Source: Actinophytocola algeriensis
GTDB lineage: Bacteria; Actinomycetota; Actinomycetes; Mycobacteriales; Pseudonocardiaceae
Direction of reading: 5' to 3'
DNA: 64,000 nucleotides
Assembly: GCF_014203735.1 (NCBI RefSeq)
Contig: NZ_JACHJQ010000007.1
Coordinates: 186,001 to 250,000, forward strand
Below are positions 46,782 through 57,211 of this stretch, piece by piece (position 1 is the stretch's first letter; every line of letters starts with the position of its first letter). The translations under genes were made by a program, and so were the position numbers. The notes under the pieces were generated by a model. It was given only the letters and a program-made list of their open reading frames with translations, searched no databases and was not told the DNA's origin.

Positions 46782-47524
46782 GACGCGTCCGTCGGGTCGA
46801 GCCACGTGAGCGCGGCCAATCGCCCAGTGGTGCCGTCCCTGCGGTGACTGAACAGCGTTTTGTCCTCCACCGTGCACCGCGGATCGATCCCGATCTTGGC
46901 GACACCGGCGTCGGCGAGCTGCTGCCAGAGACCGGCGCGGATGTCGAGGCCAGGGGTGCCCTTGCGGGTCTTGGTCGCGCTGCCCGGCAGGTGCGCCTCG
47001 ACGTCGGCCTGCATGGCGGCCGGGACCTCGTAGCACTCTCCGCACACGGCAGGACCGAGCAGCACCTCGATCCGGTCGACGCTCGCGCCGGCCTTCTCCA
47101 TGGCGGCGAGCGCGGCCGGGAGCACGCCGACGCGGGCGCCGACCCGGCCCGCGTGGACGGCGCCGACGACGCCCGCCCCGGGGTCGGCGAGCAGGACCGG
47201 CACGCAGTCGGCGCACAGCGCGACGAGCGCGAGGTTCGGCTCGGTGGTGACGATCGCGTCCGTGGCCTCGACGGCTTCGGTGCGCGGGCCGTCGACGATC
47301 TCGGCGTTGCGGCCGTGCACCTGTTCCATCCAGACCAGCCGGTCCCGGCCGAGCCCGAGCTCGTCGGCGAGCCGCGCCCGGTTGGCGGCGACCGCCTCCG
47401 GGTCGTCACCGACGCCACCGCCGAGGTTGAACGACTCGTAGGGCGCCTTGGACCGGCCGCCCGCGCGCGTCGTCACCACACGCCTGATCAATACCGCCAC
47501 CCCGCATTTAAAAGTGTTGGTCAC
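46778..47524 (-). CDS. pgeF: PgeF-type multi-copper/laccase-domain protein (YlmD)
   Basis: A 248-residue protein of the YfiH/PgeF family, which includes purine nucleoside phosphorylase-like and peptidoglycan-editing members. Zinc ligands are seen in WMEQVHGRNAEIVDG (about 65-79), ALCADCVPVLLAD and GAVHAGRVGARVGV (about 121-134). The downstream yggS gene overlaps it. The start is uncertain: a GTG at 47524, or a GTG eight codons later (VAVLIRRVVTTRAGG), which is nearer to the family start. The 135-bp gap to ftsZ shows no gene. Confidence 0.9.
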   Translation of the reverse strand: MTNTFKCGVAVLIRRVVTTRAGGRSKAPYESFNLGGGVGDDPEAVAANRARLADELGLGRDRLVWMEQVHGRNAEIVDGPRTEAVEATDAIVTTEPNLALVALCADCVPVLLADPGAGVVGAVHAGRVGARVGVLPAALAAMEKAGASVDRIEVLLGPAVCGECYEVPAAMQADVEAHLPGSATKTRKGTPGLDIRAGLWQQLADAGVAKIGIDPRCTVEDKTLFSHRRDGTTGRLAALTWLDPTDAS

Positions 47525-47659
47525 GTTCCAGCGAACGGTACCGAGGGGCGCGTGGTTGGTGGCTGAGTGCCGTCACGTTCCCCTGAGGTGCGGTTGATTG
47601 CCGGGAGACACCTCGTCACCTTCTCAGCGCGGGCGACGTGCCTTTGCGACGTTGTCTGG

Positions 47660-49027
47660 TCAGCGGCGCATGAACGGCGGGACGTCCACCCCGTCGTCGT
47701 CCGGCTCGTCGGTCACCGGGACCGCGCGGGGCGGCAGGCTGCCCGAGGTACCGGCGGGACGCGGCCGGGGCGACGCCGAGGGCGGGACGCTCGCGTTGCC
47801 CATCGGGTTCGAGTAGCCGACCGCGGCCTGCCGGGGTGGCGGGGCGGTCTGCGGCGTGCTCGGCGCCGGAGGGCTCGGGTTCGCGGTGGCCTGCGGCTGG
47901 GGGTTCGGCGTGACCGGGGCGCTGTGCTGCTGCACCGGTGCGGGCGCCGGGGTCTGCGGGGCGGCCGCCGGCGGCTCCTGACGTTCCGGTGCCGGGCGGT
48001 TCACCTCGCCGGACTGGGCCGAGGCCGTGCTGGTGCCGCGGGAGCTGACCATGGTCGGGTCGAGCTTCTTGTGCGTCGGCGTGCCGCTGTCGAAGCCTGC
48101 CGCGATCACGGTGACGCGGACCTCGTCGCCGAGGGAGTCGTCGATCACCGTCCCGAAGATGATGTTGGCCTCGGGGTGCGCGGCCTCCTGCACCAGCGAC
48201 GCGGACTCGTTGATCTCGAACAGGCCGAGGTCCGAGCCACCGGCGATGGCGAGCAGGACGCCGTGGGCGCCGTCCATGGACGCCTCCAGCAGCGGCGAGT
48301 TGATCGCCTTCTGCGCGGCCTGCACCGCGCGACCCTCGCCGCGGGCGGAGCCGATGCCCATGAGCGCGCTGCCCGCGCCGGACATGACGCTCTTGACGTC
48401 GGCGAAGTCCAGGTTGATCAGACCCGGGGTCGTGATCAGGTCGGTGATGCCCTGGACACCGGACAGCAGGACCTCGTCGGCCGAGCGGAAGGCGTCCATC
48501 AGCGAGACGCCGACGTCGCCGAGCTGCAGCAGGCGGTCGTTGGGAATCACTATGAGCGTGTCGCACTCGTTGCGGAGCTCGGTGATGCCTTCCTCGGCCT
48601 GGCGCGCGCGGCGCTTGCCCTCGAACGCGAACGGGCGCGTGACGACACCGATGGTGAGCGCACCGAGCTTGCGTGCGATCGACGCGACGACCGGCGCGCC
48701 GCCGGTGCCGGTGCCGCCGCCCTCACCCGCGGTGACGAACACCATGTCGGCGCCCTTGATGACCTCTTCGATCTCCTCGCGGTGGTCCTCCGCGGCCTTG
48801 TGGCCGACCTCGGGGTTCGCGCCCGCGCCGAGGCCACGGGTCAGTTCGCGGCCGATGTCGAGCTTGACGTCGGCGTCGGACATGAGCAGAGCCTGCGCGT
48901 CGGTGTTGACCGCGATGAACTCGACGCCCTTGAGGCCGACCTCGATCATGCGGTTGACAGCGTTGACCCCACCGCCGCCGATTCCGACGACCTTGATCAC
49001 CGCCAGGTAGTTGTGCGGGGGCGTCAT
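47660..49027 (-). CDS. ftsZ: cell division GTPase FtsZ
   Basis: A 455-residue tubulin-like protein that forms the Z ring. It has the N-terminal [20 protein letters not shown] (about 11-30), the GTP loop [20 protein letters not shown] (about 101-120), the T7 region [15 protein letters not shown] (about 205-219), and a long Pro/Gln linker (about 320-435) that ends in the conserved tail [11 protein letters not shown], which binds SepF/FtsW. The linker is long for the family. The ATG at 49027 has GGAAGG upstream, and a promoter lies about 70-95 bases before it. Confidence 0.98.
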   Translation of the reverse strand: MTPPHNYLAVIKVVGIGGGGVNAVNRMIEVGLKGVEFIAVNTDAQALLMSDADVKLDIGRELTRGLGAGANPEVGHKAAEDHREEIEEVIKGADMVFVTAGEGGGTGTGGAPVVASIARKLGALTIGVVTRPFAFEGKRRARQAEEGITELRNECDTLIVIPNDRLLQLGDVGVSLMDAFRSADEVLLSGVQGITDLITTPGLINLDFADVKSVMSGAGSALMGIGSARGEGRAVQAAQKAINSPLLEASMDGAHGVLLAIAGGSDLGLFEINESASLVQEAAHPEANIIFGTVIDDSLGDEVRVTVIAAGFDSGTPTHKKLDPTMVSSRGTSTASAQSGEVNRPAPERQEPPAAAPQTPAPAPVQQHSAPVTPNPQPQATANPSPPAPSTPQTAPPPRQAAVGYSNPMGNASVPPSASPRPRPAGTSGSLPPRAVPVTDEPDDDGVDVPPFMRR

Positions 49028-49094
49028 CGGGCCGCCTTCCTGATCTGAAGCCTTGTGCTGTTCCCCGAGACAGTCGCGAGACGTAAACCCTGAA

Positions 49095-49123
49095 CCTCTA
49101 CGAGAGACTTAGAGTTATGTCAA
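49095..49123 (-). promoter_or_regulatory. candidate ftsZ promoter
   Basis: TTGACA (49123-49118) and TAGAGG (49100-49095) with a 17-bp spacer on the minus strand, about 70 bases before the ftsZ ATG, in an AT-rich stretch (TAACTCTAAGTCTCTCG). The -35 is perfect; the -10 is poor. This gives ftsZ its own transcript. The rest of the 193-bp gap is empty. Confidence 0.55.
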
Positions 49124-49220
49124 GCGCTGACGTCGAATCAGGACGGTATGCATGGACCGTTCCCGTTTCCAGCCGCCACGCCGCGTAGTTGCGATGTTGT
49201 GTGTGCCATTCACCCTTCGG

Positions 49221-49727
49221 CTACTCGCCGGTGCTGCCGTCAAGCAGCTCGCGGAGCAGGTCCAGGTGACCGGCATGGCGCCCGGTCTCCTCAATCATAT
49301 GGATCAGGGCCCAGCGGAAGTTGACCGGTTCGCCCTTGTGCGTCGCGGTCGCGTCGAGGTCCAGTTCCGAGGCCACCGCCCTGCTCCGGGCACATTCCGC
49401 GGTGTAGTTCGCGATCAGGTCAGCCAGCGGCGTGCGCATCCCGGCGGTGAACTCGGCATCCGGGTCTTCCGCGAAACGGTCCCGCCACTCGTCGGGCCTG
49501 CCCGCGAACAGCACCCCGAACCAGTACTGCTCGACGTAGGTGAGGTGCGCCACCAAACCGGCGACGGTGGTCAGCTCGGACGGCACGAGCGCGCGGCGGG
49601 CCTGTTCGTCGGTGAGGCCCTCGGCCTTCATGACGACAGCGCTGCGGAGGAAGTCGAGGAACCCGGCGAGCTGCTCGCGCTCCCCCGCCACCCCGGGTGG
49701 TTCTGGTCTGGTCTCAGTCGAGGTCAT
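49221..49727 (-). CDS. DinB/DUF664-type protein inserted in the division cluster
   Basis: A 168-residue four-helix DinB-like protein. Metal-type histidines appear in AGLVAHLTYVEQYWF (His near 65) and in RWALIHMIEETGRHAGHLDL (about 138-157), which is the typical DinB C-terminal pattern. Many actinobacterial relatives are thiol-dependent transferases using mycothiol or have unknown roles. It lies between ftsQ and ftsZ in the same orientation; the start ATG at 49727 is chosen for its spacing to AGG. Confidence 0.85.
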   Translation of the reverse strand: MTSTETRPEPPGVAGEREQLAGFLDFLRSAVVMKAEGLTDEQARRALVPSELTTVAGLVAHLTYVEQYWFGVLFAGRPDEWRDRFAEDPDAEFTAGMRTPLADLIANYTAECARSRAVASELDLDATATHKGEPVNFRWALIHMIEETGRHAGHLDLLRELLDGSTGE

Positions 49728-49769
49728 GCCGGGCATCCTGCCGCAGCGGACCAGCGGTTCTCGCGTGCT

Positions 49770-50798
49770 TTACCCGGACACCGTCGGGAAGTCGGGGGTC
49801 GCGACGTCGTAGGTCTTGCCCGGCCGGGTGAGCAGCGGAGCGAGGACGGCCGCCTTGCGGGCGTTGTCGCGGGCATTGCCCCACTTGACGACGCGGCCGT
49901 CGGCGAGGGTGAGGCGCACGTCGCCGGGGGTGTCCGCGGTGACGGTGACGATGTGGGTCCTGAGCTGCTTGGGGAGGGCGCCGAGGACGGTGACCGCGGC
50001 CTTGGCGGCGGGGTTGTCCGGGCGGATGTCGTCCATGGCCAGGGTGGGCAGCCCCGGCGGAGCGGTCCTGGTGACCGCGTAGTCGAGGCCGGTGGCGTCG
50101 ATCAGGTGGATCTCCGCCCCCGCCTTGCGGACGGCGACCGGGCTGCGCTCGGTGACGATGATCTGGACCGTGCTGGGCCAGGACCGCTCCACCACGACCT
50201 CGAACACCCTCGGCAGTGTCGCCACGCGGGCGGCGGCCCCCTCGGCGTCGAGGCGGACCATGGGTGTGCCGTGCTCGATGGCCGCGGCCGCCACCACGTC
50301 GGCCTCCGGGATCTCCTCGGTGCCGACGACCTCGACCGACCGCACGCCGAGCAGTGACGTGAACATCACCAGGTAGGCGACCGCGACCACGGTGAGCACG
50401 GCCAGCACCGCGACCCACCGGCGGGCCAGGTACCGGCCGCGGGTCGGGCCGCCTTCGGACCGGGGAGCCGCCGGACGGGTGCGCCGCTTGAGCGTGCGGC
50501 TGGAGTCGCGGGTGGTGTCGGCCCGGACGCGGGCGCGGTCCCGCTCCGCGCGGCGCGCGGCGGCGGCACCGGCACGCGTGCGCGTGGTGCGGGTGCCGCC
50601 TGTCCGTGCCGCGCCGCCGGTCCGTGCAGTGCCGCCGGTCCGTGCCGCGCTGTCGGTCCGTGGTGTGCTCTCGGTGGTGTCGGCATCGGCCCGCTCAGTG
50701 GGACGGCGCCTGCCCCGGCTCCACGACTCGCGGGTGCCGTCGGCCGCTCCCCCGGTCCTGCCCCGGGAGCGGTCGCCGCCGCGGGCCGTGCCGGACAT
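49770..50798 (-). CDS. ftsQ: cell division protein FtsQ
   Basis: A 342-residue bitopic division protein. The first 120 residues are a basic, low-complexity cytoplasmic region with repeats such as ARTGGTARTGGAARTGGT; one membrane segment (about 126-148, WVAVLAVLTVVAVAYLVMF) leads to a POTRA domain (about 150-220, VRSVEVVGTEEIPEADVVAA) and the FtsQ beta domain. FtsQ links the Z ring to septal peptidoglycan synthesis. Its start overlaps the murC stop (TGATG). Confidence 0.94.
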   Translation of the reverse strand: MSGTARGGDRSRGRTGGAADGTRESWSRGRRRPTERADADTTESTPRTDSAARTGGTARTGGAARTGGTRTTRTRAGAAAARRAERDRARVRADTTRDSSRTLKRRTRPAAPRSEGGPTRGRYLARRWVAVLAVLTVVAVAYLVMFTSLLGVRSVEVVGTEEIPEADVVAAAAIEHGTPMVRLDAEGAAARVATLPRVFEVVVERSWPSTVQIIVTERSPVAVRKAGAEIHLIDATGLDYAVTRTAPPGLPTLAMDDIRPDNPAAKAAVTVLGALPKQLRTHIVTVTADTPGDVRLTLADGRVVKWGNARDNARKAAVLAPLLTRPGKTYDVATPDFPTVSG

Positions 50799-52204
50799 CA
50801 GGCCCGGACCCGGCGGTCCAGTTCGGCGATCAGCTCGGGACCGAGCATGGTCACGTCACCCGCGCCCATGGTCAGCACCAGGTCGCCCTCGCCGGCCAGC
50901 GACGCCACCAGCGCGGGCACGCGCTCGAACGACCCCTCGAACCGGACGCGGTCGGCGGGCAGCGGCACGTTGTCCACGATGAGCTGCCCGTTCACGCCCG
51001 GCTCCGGCTGCTCCCGTGCGCCGTACACGTCCAGGACCACGACCTCGTCGGCCAGGCCGAGGGCCTCGCCGAACTCCTTCGCGAACAGCCTGGTCCGCGA
51101 GTACAGGTGCGGCTGGAAGATCACCACGACCTTGCCGCCCTGGGCGGCCGGGCGGACGGCCCGCAGCTGCGCGGCGACCTCGGTCGGGTGGTGGGCGTAG
51201 TCGTCGTAGACGCGCACGCCGCCTGCCCGGCCGGTGAACTCGAACCGCCGCCGCACGCCACCGAAGGTCGCGATGCCCTCCAGCAGGCCCTCGAGCGGGG
51301 CACCGAGCTCCAGGCCGGCGATGATCGCGCCCAGTGCGTTGAGGGCCATGTGCTCACCCGGCACCGCGACCCTGACCTCGACCTCGGTGCCGTCGAGCAG
51401 CACGCCGGCCACCCCGGCTGCGCCGGAGTCCCCGCCGGGTTCGTAGCCGGTCATCGTCACGTCCGTGGCGGCCCGGCCGTAGCGGCGGACCCGCACGCCC
51501 TTGCTCTCGGCGATCAGGCCGAGCGCGGCGGCACCCGGGTCGTCGGCGCACACGATGAGGACGCCGCCCTCGGTGACACGGTCCACGAAGGACTCGAACA
51601 CCGCGTTGTAGGCGTCGGCGGTGCCGTGGTGGTCGAGGTGGTCGGGCTCCACGTTGGTCACGACCGCGACCGACGGCGAGAACGCCAGGAACGACCCGTC
51701 GCTCTCGTCGGCCTCCGCCACGAAGATGCCGCCCGCGCCGTGGTGGGCGTTGGACCCGGACTCGTTGAGGTCGCCGCCGATCGCGAACGACGGGTCGAGC
51801 CTGCAGTGCTGCAGCGCGACCGTGAGCATCGACGTGGTGGACGTCTTGCCGTGCGTACCGGCGACGCAGGCGATGCGGTGGCCGTCCATCAGCGCGGCGA
51901 GCGCGGCGGAGCGGTGCAGCACCTCGAGCCCTCGGGCCCGCGCCTCCACCAGCTCCGGGTTGTCGGGCTTGATGGCGGACGACACGACGACCGTCGTCGG
52001 CCCGCCGTCGAGCAGGTCCAGGTTCCCGGCGGCCTGACCGACCGCGACCCGCCCGCCCTGTGCCCGCAACGTCATCAGCGTCGGCGACTCCTTGGCGTCG
52101 GAGCCGGACACCGCCGCGCCGCGGTCGAGCAGGATCCTGGCGATGCCGCTCATCCCGGCACCGCCGATACCCACCAGGTGGACCCGATCCAGAGAACCCG
52201 TCAC
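50798..52204 (-). CDS. murC: UDP-N-acetylmuramate-L-alanine ligase MurC
   Basis: A 468-residue Mur ligase that adds L-alanine to UDP-MurNAc. It has the nucleotide-binding start [20 protein letters not shown] (about 8-27), the ATP loop [20 protein letters not shown] (about 112-131), [13 protein letters not shown] and [20 protein letters not shown]. The GTG at 52204 is preferred because AGGAG lies eight bases upstream; an in-frame GTG five codons earlier would include that site. It follows murG after a 61-bp gap that has a copy of the CTCCGC repeat. Confidence 0.97.
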   Translation of the reverse strand: MTGSLDRVHLVGIGGAGMSGIARILLDRGAAVSGSDAKESPTLMTLRAQGGRVAVGQAAGNLDLLDGGPTTVVVSSAIKPDNPELVEARARGLEVLHRSAALAALMDGHRIACVAGTHGKTSTTSMLTVALQHCRLDPSFAIGGDLNESGSNAHHGAGGIFVAEADESDGSFLAFSPSVAVVTNVEPDHLDHHGTADAYNAVFESFVDRVTEGGVLIVCADDPGAAALGLIAESKGVRVRRYGRAATDVTMTGYEPGGDSGAAGVAGVLLDGTEVEVRVAVPGEHMALNALGAIIAGLELGAPLEGLLEGIATFGGVRRRFEFTGRAGGVRVYDDYAHHPTEVAAQLRAVRPAAQGGKVVVIFQPHLYSRTRLFAKEFGEALGLADEVVVLDVYGAREQPEPGVNGQLIVDNVPLPADRVRFEGSFERVPALVASLAGEGDLVLTMGAGDVTMLGPELIAELDRRVRA

Positions 52205-52265
52205 GACCGCTCCTCGCACGCCTCGCGCGACCCGCGCACGCGGTGGTCCGCTCCGCAGGCTCCGC

Positions 52266-53366
52266 TCACTTGCCCACCACTTCCAGCACCATGCGCGCCA
52301 GCACGTCCGCGGCCTCCCGGTGCCCGGTGCCCTGTGCGGCGGCGCTCATCTTCTTGAGCCGCAACGGGTCCGTGAGCAGCGGCACGACCGTCTCCGCGGT
52401 GCGCTGCGGCGTCAGCTCGTCGTCGGAGATCATCAGCGCGGCGCCCGCGTCGACCGACGGCCGCGCGTTGAGCGCCTGCTCACCGTTGCCGATCGGCAAC
52501 GGCACGTACACCGCGGGCAGCCCGACGGCCGACACCTCGGCGACGGTCATCGCACCGCACCGGCACAGCACCGCGTCGGCGGCCGCGTACGCGAGGTCCA
52601 TGCGCTCCAGGTACGGCACGGACACGTAGCGCGGCGCACCGGGGACCTGTTGCACGGCAAGGGAGTTCTTGGGGCCGTGGGCGTGCAGCACGCCGATGCC
52701 GCGCTGCCCGAAGATCTCCGCGCACGCCGACACCGCGTTGTTGATCGTCCGCGCGCCCTGCGAGCCGCCGAACACCAGCAGCGTCGGCGCGGTCGGGTGC
52801 AGCCCGAAGAACTGGCGGGCCTGCGCACGCAGGCGGAACCGGTCGAGACCGATGATCGAGCCACGCAGCGGGATGCCGATCACCTCGGCGTTCGGCAGGC
52901 CCGTGCCCGGCACGGCGACCGCGACGCGCTCGGCGTACCGGGCGCCGATCTTGTTCGCGAGACCGGCCTTGGCGTTGGAGTCGTGCACGACGATCGGGGT
53001 GCGCCCGCGAGCCGCGAGATAGGCAGGCAGGGCGACGTAGCCACCGAACCCGACGACGACGTCGGCGCCGACGCGGTCGAGCACCTCACGGGTCTGCTTG
53101 ATCGCGGAACGGACCTTGAGCGGCAGCTTCAGCAGGTCGACGTTCGGCTTGCGGGGCATCGGGACCGGCGGGATCATCTCGAGCTGGTAGCCGCGGGCCG
53201 GGATGATCTGCTTCTCCAGGCCGCGCTCGGTGCCGAGCGCGACGATGCGCGCGTCCGGCCGGATCCGGCGCACCGCGTCGGCCAGGGCCAGCGCGGGCTC
53301 GATGTGCCCCGCGGTCCCTCCCCCGGCGACGACGACGCAGGGTCCACGGTTGGCAGGGGTGGTCAA
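52266..53366 (-). CDS. murG: UDP-GlcNAc transferase MurG
   Basis: A 366-residue membrane-associated glycosyltransferase that makes lipid II from lipid I. The start has the glycine loop [20 protein letters not shown] (about 12-31); later [20 protein letters not shown] (about 190-209) and [20 protein letters not shown] (about 262-281) form the UDP-GlcNAc site. Its ATG overlaps the ftsW stop by four bases. Confidence 0.97.
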   Translation of the reverse strand: MTTPANRGPCVVVAGGGTAGHIEPALALADAVRRIRPDARIVALGTERGLEKQIIPARGYQLEMIPPVPMPRKPNVDLLKLPLKVRSAIKQTREVLDRVGADVVVGFGGYVALPAYLAARGRTPIVVHDSNAKAGLANKIGARYAERVAVAVPGTGLPNAEVIGIPLRGSIIGLDRFRLRAQARQFFGLHPTAPTLLVFGGSQGARTINNAVSACAEIFGQRGIGVLHAHGPKNSLAVQQVPGAPRYVSVPYLERMDLAYAAADAVLCRCGAMTVAEVSAVGLPAVYVPLPIGNGEQALNARPSVDAGAALMISDDELTPQRTAETVVPLLTDPLRLKKMSAAAQGTGHREAADVLARMVLEVVGK

Positions 53367-54784
53367 GAACGTCCTCCTAGTCTGCGGCGCGGGGCGGGCG
53401 GCCGACCTCGGGCGGTGACACGAGCTGTGCCACGACCGGCGGAGCGACCGGCGGAGCCTCGCTGCGTGGCGGGTGGCCGGACCGGTTTGCGCCTGACCGG
53501 CGGCTGGTAGGGCTCCGGGGCGGGGAGCCGCATCAGCCTGCCGAATCGGCCCGGCCCCTGAGAGCGTAGTGCGGCCACTGCTTCGGGCTCATGCCGCGCA
53601 CAGTTCGCGAGGACGCCGAACACCAGCATGGTGGTCACGACGGACGTGCCACCGGAGGAGATCAAGGGCAGCGTGATGCCCGTGACCGGCAACAACCCGA
53701 CCACGTAGCAGATGTTGATCGCGGCCTGGGCGACCAGCCACACGGTCAGCGTGGCGGAGACCATCCGGATCCACGGGTCGATGTTGCGGGTGGCGACCCG
53801 CATGCCGGTGACCGCGAGCATGCCGAACAGGCCGAGCACCAGCGCGGAGCCGAGGAAGCCCAGCTCCTCGCCGATGAGCGCGAAGATGAAGTCGTTGTGG
53901 ACGTTGGGCAGGTACTCCCACTTCGACTGGCCCTGCCCGATGCCCTTGCCGAACAGCCCGCCTTCCGCGAGCGCGTACAGGGCCTGGTCGGACTGGTAGT
54001 CGGCGCCCAGGCTGTCCTCGCCGGGGTTGAGGAACGACACCACGCGGGCCAGTCGGTAGTTGGTGCCGATGGCCAGCAGGACCACGCCGGCCAGGCCGCC
54101 GAGCGCGAGCGCGCCGAACAGCCGCAGCTGGGCACCCGCGAACCACAGCAGCGCGATGAGCACGACGCCGAGGGTGACGGTGCCGCCGAGGTCGGGCTGC
54201 AGCATGACCAGCGCGAACATGACCAGCGCGGCGGGCACGACCGGCACGAGCAGGTGCCGGTACTGGTGCAGCAGGCCGCGCTTGACGACGAGGATGTGCG
54301 CGCCCCACAACGCGAGCGCGAGCTTGGCGAACTCGACCGGCTGCACCGACAGCGGCCCGACCCGGAACCAGCTGCGGGTGCCGTTGAGCGTCGAACCGAG
54401 CGGGGTGAGCACGAGCACCAGCAGCAGCACGCACACCCACAGCGCGATCGGGCTGAACGCGCGGATCCGCTGCAGCGGCACCCGCACGCCGATCCAGAAC
54501 AGCACGAGCCCGACCAGCACGAACACGACCTGCTTGCCGAACACCGTGTACGCGGAGCTGCCCTGGTTGATGGAGATGACCGCGGACGCGGACAGCACCA
54601 TCACCAGGCCGATGACGATCAGCAGCACGCAGATCGCGAGGATCAGGTGGAACGACGCGAGCGGGCGGCCGAGCCACGCGGTGAGCGCGGTGCGGATGGC
54701 GCCGAGGCGGCCGGTGCGCTCCTTGCGGTCGGTCTTGCCGTCGGACTCGCTCTTGGTGTTCTTCGACTCCTCGAGTGCCGTCAT
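53363..54784 (-). CDS. ftsW: lipid II polymerase FtsW
   Basis: A 473-residue SEDS-family peptidoglycan polymerase of the septum. About ten membrane segments lie between residues 45 and 410; SEDS motifs are [20 protein letters not shown] (about 134-153), [10 protein letters not shown] and [20 protein letters not shown] (about 273-292) followed by [11 protein letters not shown]. The N-terminal 40 residues are charged, and the C-terminal 60 are basic and Pro/Arg-rich. It overlaps murD and murG by four bases each. Confidence 0.97.
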   Translation of the reverse strand: MTALEESKNTKSESDGKTDRKERTGRLGAIRTALTAWLGRPLASFHLILAICVLLIVIGLVMVLSASAVISINQGSSAYTVFGKQVVFVLVGLVLFWIGVRVPLQRIRAFSPIALWVCVLLLVLVLTPLGSTLNGTRSWFRVGPLSVQPVEFAKLALALWGAHILVVKRGLLHQYRHLLVPVVPAALVMFALVMLQPDLGGTVTLGVVLIALLWFAGAQLRLFGALALGGLAGVVLLAIGTNYRLARVVSFLNPGEDSLGADYQSDQALYALAEGGLFGKGIGQGQSKWEYLPNVHNDFIFALIGEELGFLGSALVLGLFGMLAVTGMRVATRNIDPWIRMVSATLTVWLVAQAAINICYVVGLLPVTGITLPLISSGGTSVVTTMLVFGVLANCARHEPEAVAALRSQGPGRFGRLMRLPAPEPYQPPVRRKPVRPPATQRGSAGRSAGRGTARVTARGRPPAPRRRLGGRS

Positions 54785-56121
54785 CCGCGCTCCGCCAGCA
54801 CGTCGCGCACGGCGTCGGCGAAGGCCGTGCCGCGGTGCACGTAGCTGGCGAAGAGGTCGTGGGACTTGGCGGCGGGCGCGAGCAGCACCACATCGCCTGC
54901 AGAGGCCATCGCGTTCGCCACGCGCACCGCAGTGAGCATGGGGTCATCGTCTCGTGAAGGGACGCGATGGACCGGCACATCCGGCGCGTGTCGCGCGAGT
55001 GCGGCGGCGAACACGTCCTGGTCGACTCCGATCAGGACCGCGCCACGCAGCCGGGGCGCCGCCTCGGCGACCAGGTCGGTGACCTGCGCGCCGTGCAGGA
55101 GACCACCGGCGATCCACACGACCGACTCGAACGCGCCGAGCGAGCCCTGCGCGGCGTGGGTGTTGGTGGCCTTGGAGTCGTTGACGTACCGGACGCCGCC
55201 TGCTTCGGCGATCAGCTCGACCCGGTGCGCCGGTGGCCGGAAGGCGTTGAGCCCGGCGCGGACGTCCTCGGGTGACACGCCGTACGCCCTGGCCAGCGCG
55301 GCCGCGGCGAGTGCGTTGGCGACGTTGTGCGGCCCGACGGGCCGGACCTCGGCGACCGGCACGAGCAGCAGGTCGCCGTGCACGAGCCAGCCGTCGGTCG
55401 CGCCGAACTGGCCCGCCGCGGGGGTGCCGGTCGTGAAGCTGACCCGCTCCGGCGCGTCGGCCGCGAGGCGTTCCGACTCGACGTCGTCGGCGTTGTAGAC
55501 CGCGAGCGCGGCACCGTCGTAGATCTTGCCCTTGTCGGAGACGTAGGAGGCCATCGTGCCGTGCCACTCGATGTGGTCCTCGGCGACGTTCAGCACGGCG
55601 GCGGCGTGCGCGCGCATGGACGACTGCCAGTGCAGCTGGTAGCTGGACAGCTCGACGGCGAGCACGTCGTAGCCACCGAGGACCGCGTCGACCACGGGCA
55701 GGCCGATGTTGCCGCAGGCCACCGCCTTCGCGCCAGACGCGAGCAGGATCGCCTCGAGCATGCCGACGGTGGTGGTCTTGCCGTCGGTGCCGGTGACCGC
55801 GAGCCAGACGGGTGGGTGTTCGAGCGCCTGGCCGAGCCGCCAGGCCAGCTCGACCTCGCCGAGCACCTCGACCCCCGCCTCGGCGGCCGCGACGAGCAGT
55901 GGCGCGGTCGGCGGCCAGCCGGGGCTGGTGACGACCAGGTCCGTGCCCACGGGCGGGGCGGTGAGCCCGGCGACGGTCGCGACGCCGTCCGGCAGGCCGG
56001 TGAGCCGGTCGGCGGCCGCGTCGGTGACGGTGACGTGCGCACCGCGCTCGAGCAGGGCGGCCGCCACCGACTTGCCGGTGACGCCCGCGCCTGCGACGAG
56101 AACCTGCTTGGCGGCGAACAT
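54781..56121 (-). CDS. murD: UDP-MurNAc-Ala-D-glutamate ligase MurD
   Basis: A 446-residue Mur ligase that adds D-glutamate. It has AGAGVTGKSVAAALLERGAH (about 11-30), the ATP loop VTGTDGKTTTVGMLEAILLA (about 110-129), LNVAEDHIEWHGTMASYVSD (about 184-203) and YVNDSKATNTHAAQGSLGAF (about 314-333). Start ATG at 56121, one base after the mraY stop. It overlaps the ftsW start by four bases, so the two are coupled. Confidence 0.97.
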   Translation of the reverse strand: MFAAKQVLVAGAGVTGKSVAAALLERGAHVTVTDAAADRLTGLPDGVATVAGLTAPPVGTDLVVTSPGWPPTAPLLVAAAEAGVEVLGEVELAWRLGQALEHPPVWLAVTGTDGKTTTVGMLEAILLASGAKAVACGNIGLPVVDAVLGGYDVLAVELSSYQLHWQSSMRAHAAAVLNVAEDHIEWHGTMASYVSDKGKIYDGAALAVYNADDVESERLAADAPERVSFTTGTPAAGQFGATDGWLVHGDLLLVPVAEVRPVGPHNVANALAAAALARAYGVSPEDVRAGLNAFRPPAHRVELIAEAGGVRYVNDSKATNTHAAQGSLGAFESVVWIAGGLLHGAQVTDLVAEAAPRLRGAVLIGVDQDVFAAALARHAPDVPVHRVPSRDDDPMLTAVRVANAMASAGDVVLLAPAAKSHDLFASYVHRGTAFADAVRDVLAERG

Positions 56122-56122
56122 G

Positions 56123-57211
56123 TCAGCTGCCGACCGCGGTCAGCCACTCCGAGTAGAAGAGGCCGAGACCGAACATCGCGCAGATCCCGGCGAGCAGCCA
56201 GAACCTGATGATCACCGTGGTTTCCGCCCACCCGGCGAGCTCGAAGTGGTGGTGGAAGGGCGCCATCCGGAAGAGTCTTCGCCGTGAGGTGCGGAAGACC
56301 GCGATCTGCAGCACCACCGACAGCATCTCGACCACGAACAGACCACCGACGATGACCATCAGCAGCTCGGTCTGCGTGGTGATCGACAGACCGGCGACCA
56401 GGCCACCGAGGGCGAGCGAACCGGTGTCACCCATGAAGATCTTCGCCGGGGCCGCGTTCCACCACAGGAAGCCGATGCACGCGCCCATGGCCGCGGCGGC
56501 CACCACCGCGAGGTCCAGCGGGTCACGCACGTTGTAGCAGCCGACGGTCGGGTCGGCGGCGCCGCAGTTGTAGCGGAACTGCCAGAACGTGATGACCACG
56601 TAGGTGCCGAACACCATCGCCGACGAGCCGCCCGCGAGACCGTCGAGGCCGTCGGTGAAGTTCACCGCGTTCGACCAGCCGGACACCAGCAGGTAGCAGA
56701 AGACGATGAACCCGATGGTGCCGAACGAGACGATCGTGAGGTCGCGGACGAACGACAGGTTCACCGACGCGGGCGTGAACCCGTAGTCGTCGGCGAAGTT
56801 GACCGCGAGGATCGCGAACGCCACGGCCACCACCAGCTGGCCGACCATCTTGGCGGTCTTGTTCAGCCCGAGGTTGCGCTGCTTGCGGATCTTGATGAAG
56901 TCGTCGAGGAAGCCGACGAGGCCGAGGCCGACGGTCAGGAACAGCACGAGCAGCCCGGACGCGGTCGGCGCCTCGCTGTCCTCCGAGACGAGCGAGGTCA
57001 CGAGGTGGGCGGCGAAGTAGCCGACCACCATGGCGACCAGGATCGCGACGCCGCCCATGGTCGGGGTGCCGCGCTTGGACTTGTGCCCCTGCGGCCCTTC
57101 CTCGCGGATCTCCTGCCCGAAGCCCTGCCGGGAGAACACCCGGATCAGGTAGGGCGTGAACATGATGGAGACGATGAGGGCGATGGCGGCGGCGAGCAGG
57201 ATGCCGATCAC
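56123..57211 (-). CDS. mraY: phospho-MurNAc-pentapeptide transferase MraY
   Basis: A 362-residue membrane enzyme with ten segments that links the UDP-MurNAc peptide to undecaprenyl phosphate (lipid I). Motifs are [17 protein letters not shown] (about 46-62), [17 protein letters not shown] with the catalytic Asp pair (about 100-116), [20 protein letters not shown] (about 195-214) and [14 protein letters not shown] followed by [12 protein letters not shown]. The GTG start at 57211 overlaps the murF stop by four bases (GTGA). Confidence 0.97.
   Translation of the reverse strand: MIGILLAAAIALIVSIMFTPYLIRVFSRQGFGQEIREEGPQGHKSKRGTPTMGGVAILVAMVVGYFAAHLVTSLVSEDSEAPTASGLLVLFLTVGLGLVGFLDDFIKIRKQRNLGLNKTAKMVGQLVVAVAFAILAVNFADDYGFTPASVNLSFVRDLTIVSFGTIGFIVFCYLLVSGWSNAVNFTDGLDGLAGGSSAMVFGTYVVITFWQFRYNCGAADPTVGCYNVRDPLDLAVVAAAAMGACIGFLWWNAAPAKIFMGDTGSLALGGLVAGLSITTQTELLMVIVGGLFVVEMLSVVLQIAVFRTSRRRLFRMAPFHHHFELAGWAETTVIIRFWLLAGICAMFGLGLFYSEWLTAVGS

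Noticed and set aside
53591-54844. 417-codon plus-strand frame opposite ftsW
   Set aside because: Composition is dominated by Gln/His/Asp/Arg from antisense of hydrophobic codons; ftsW is certain.
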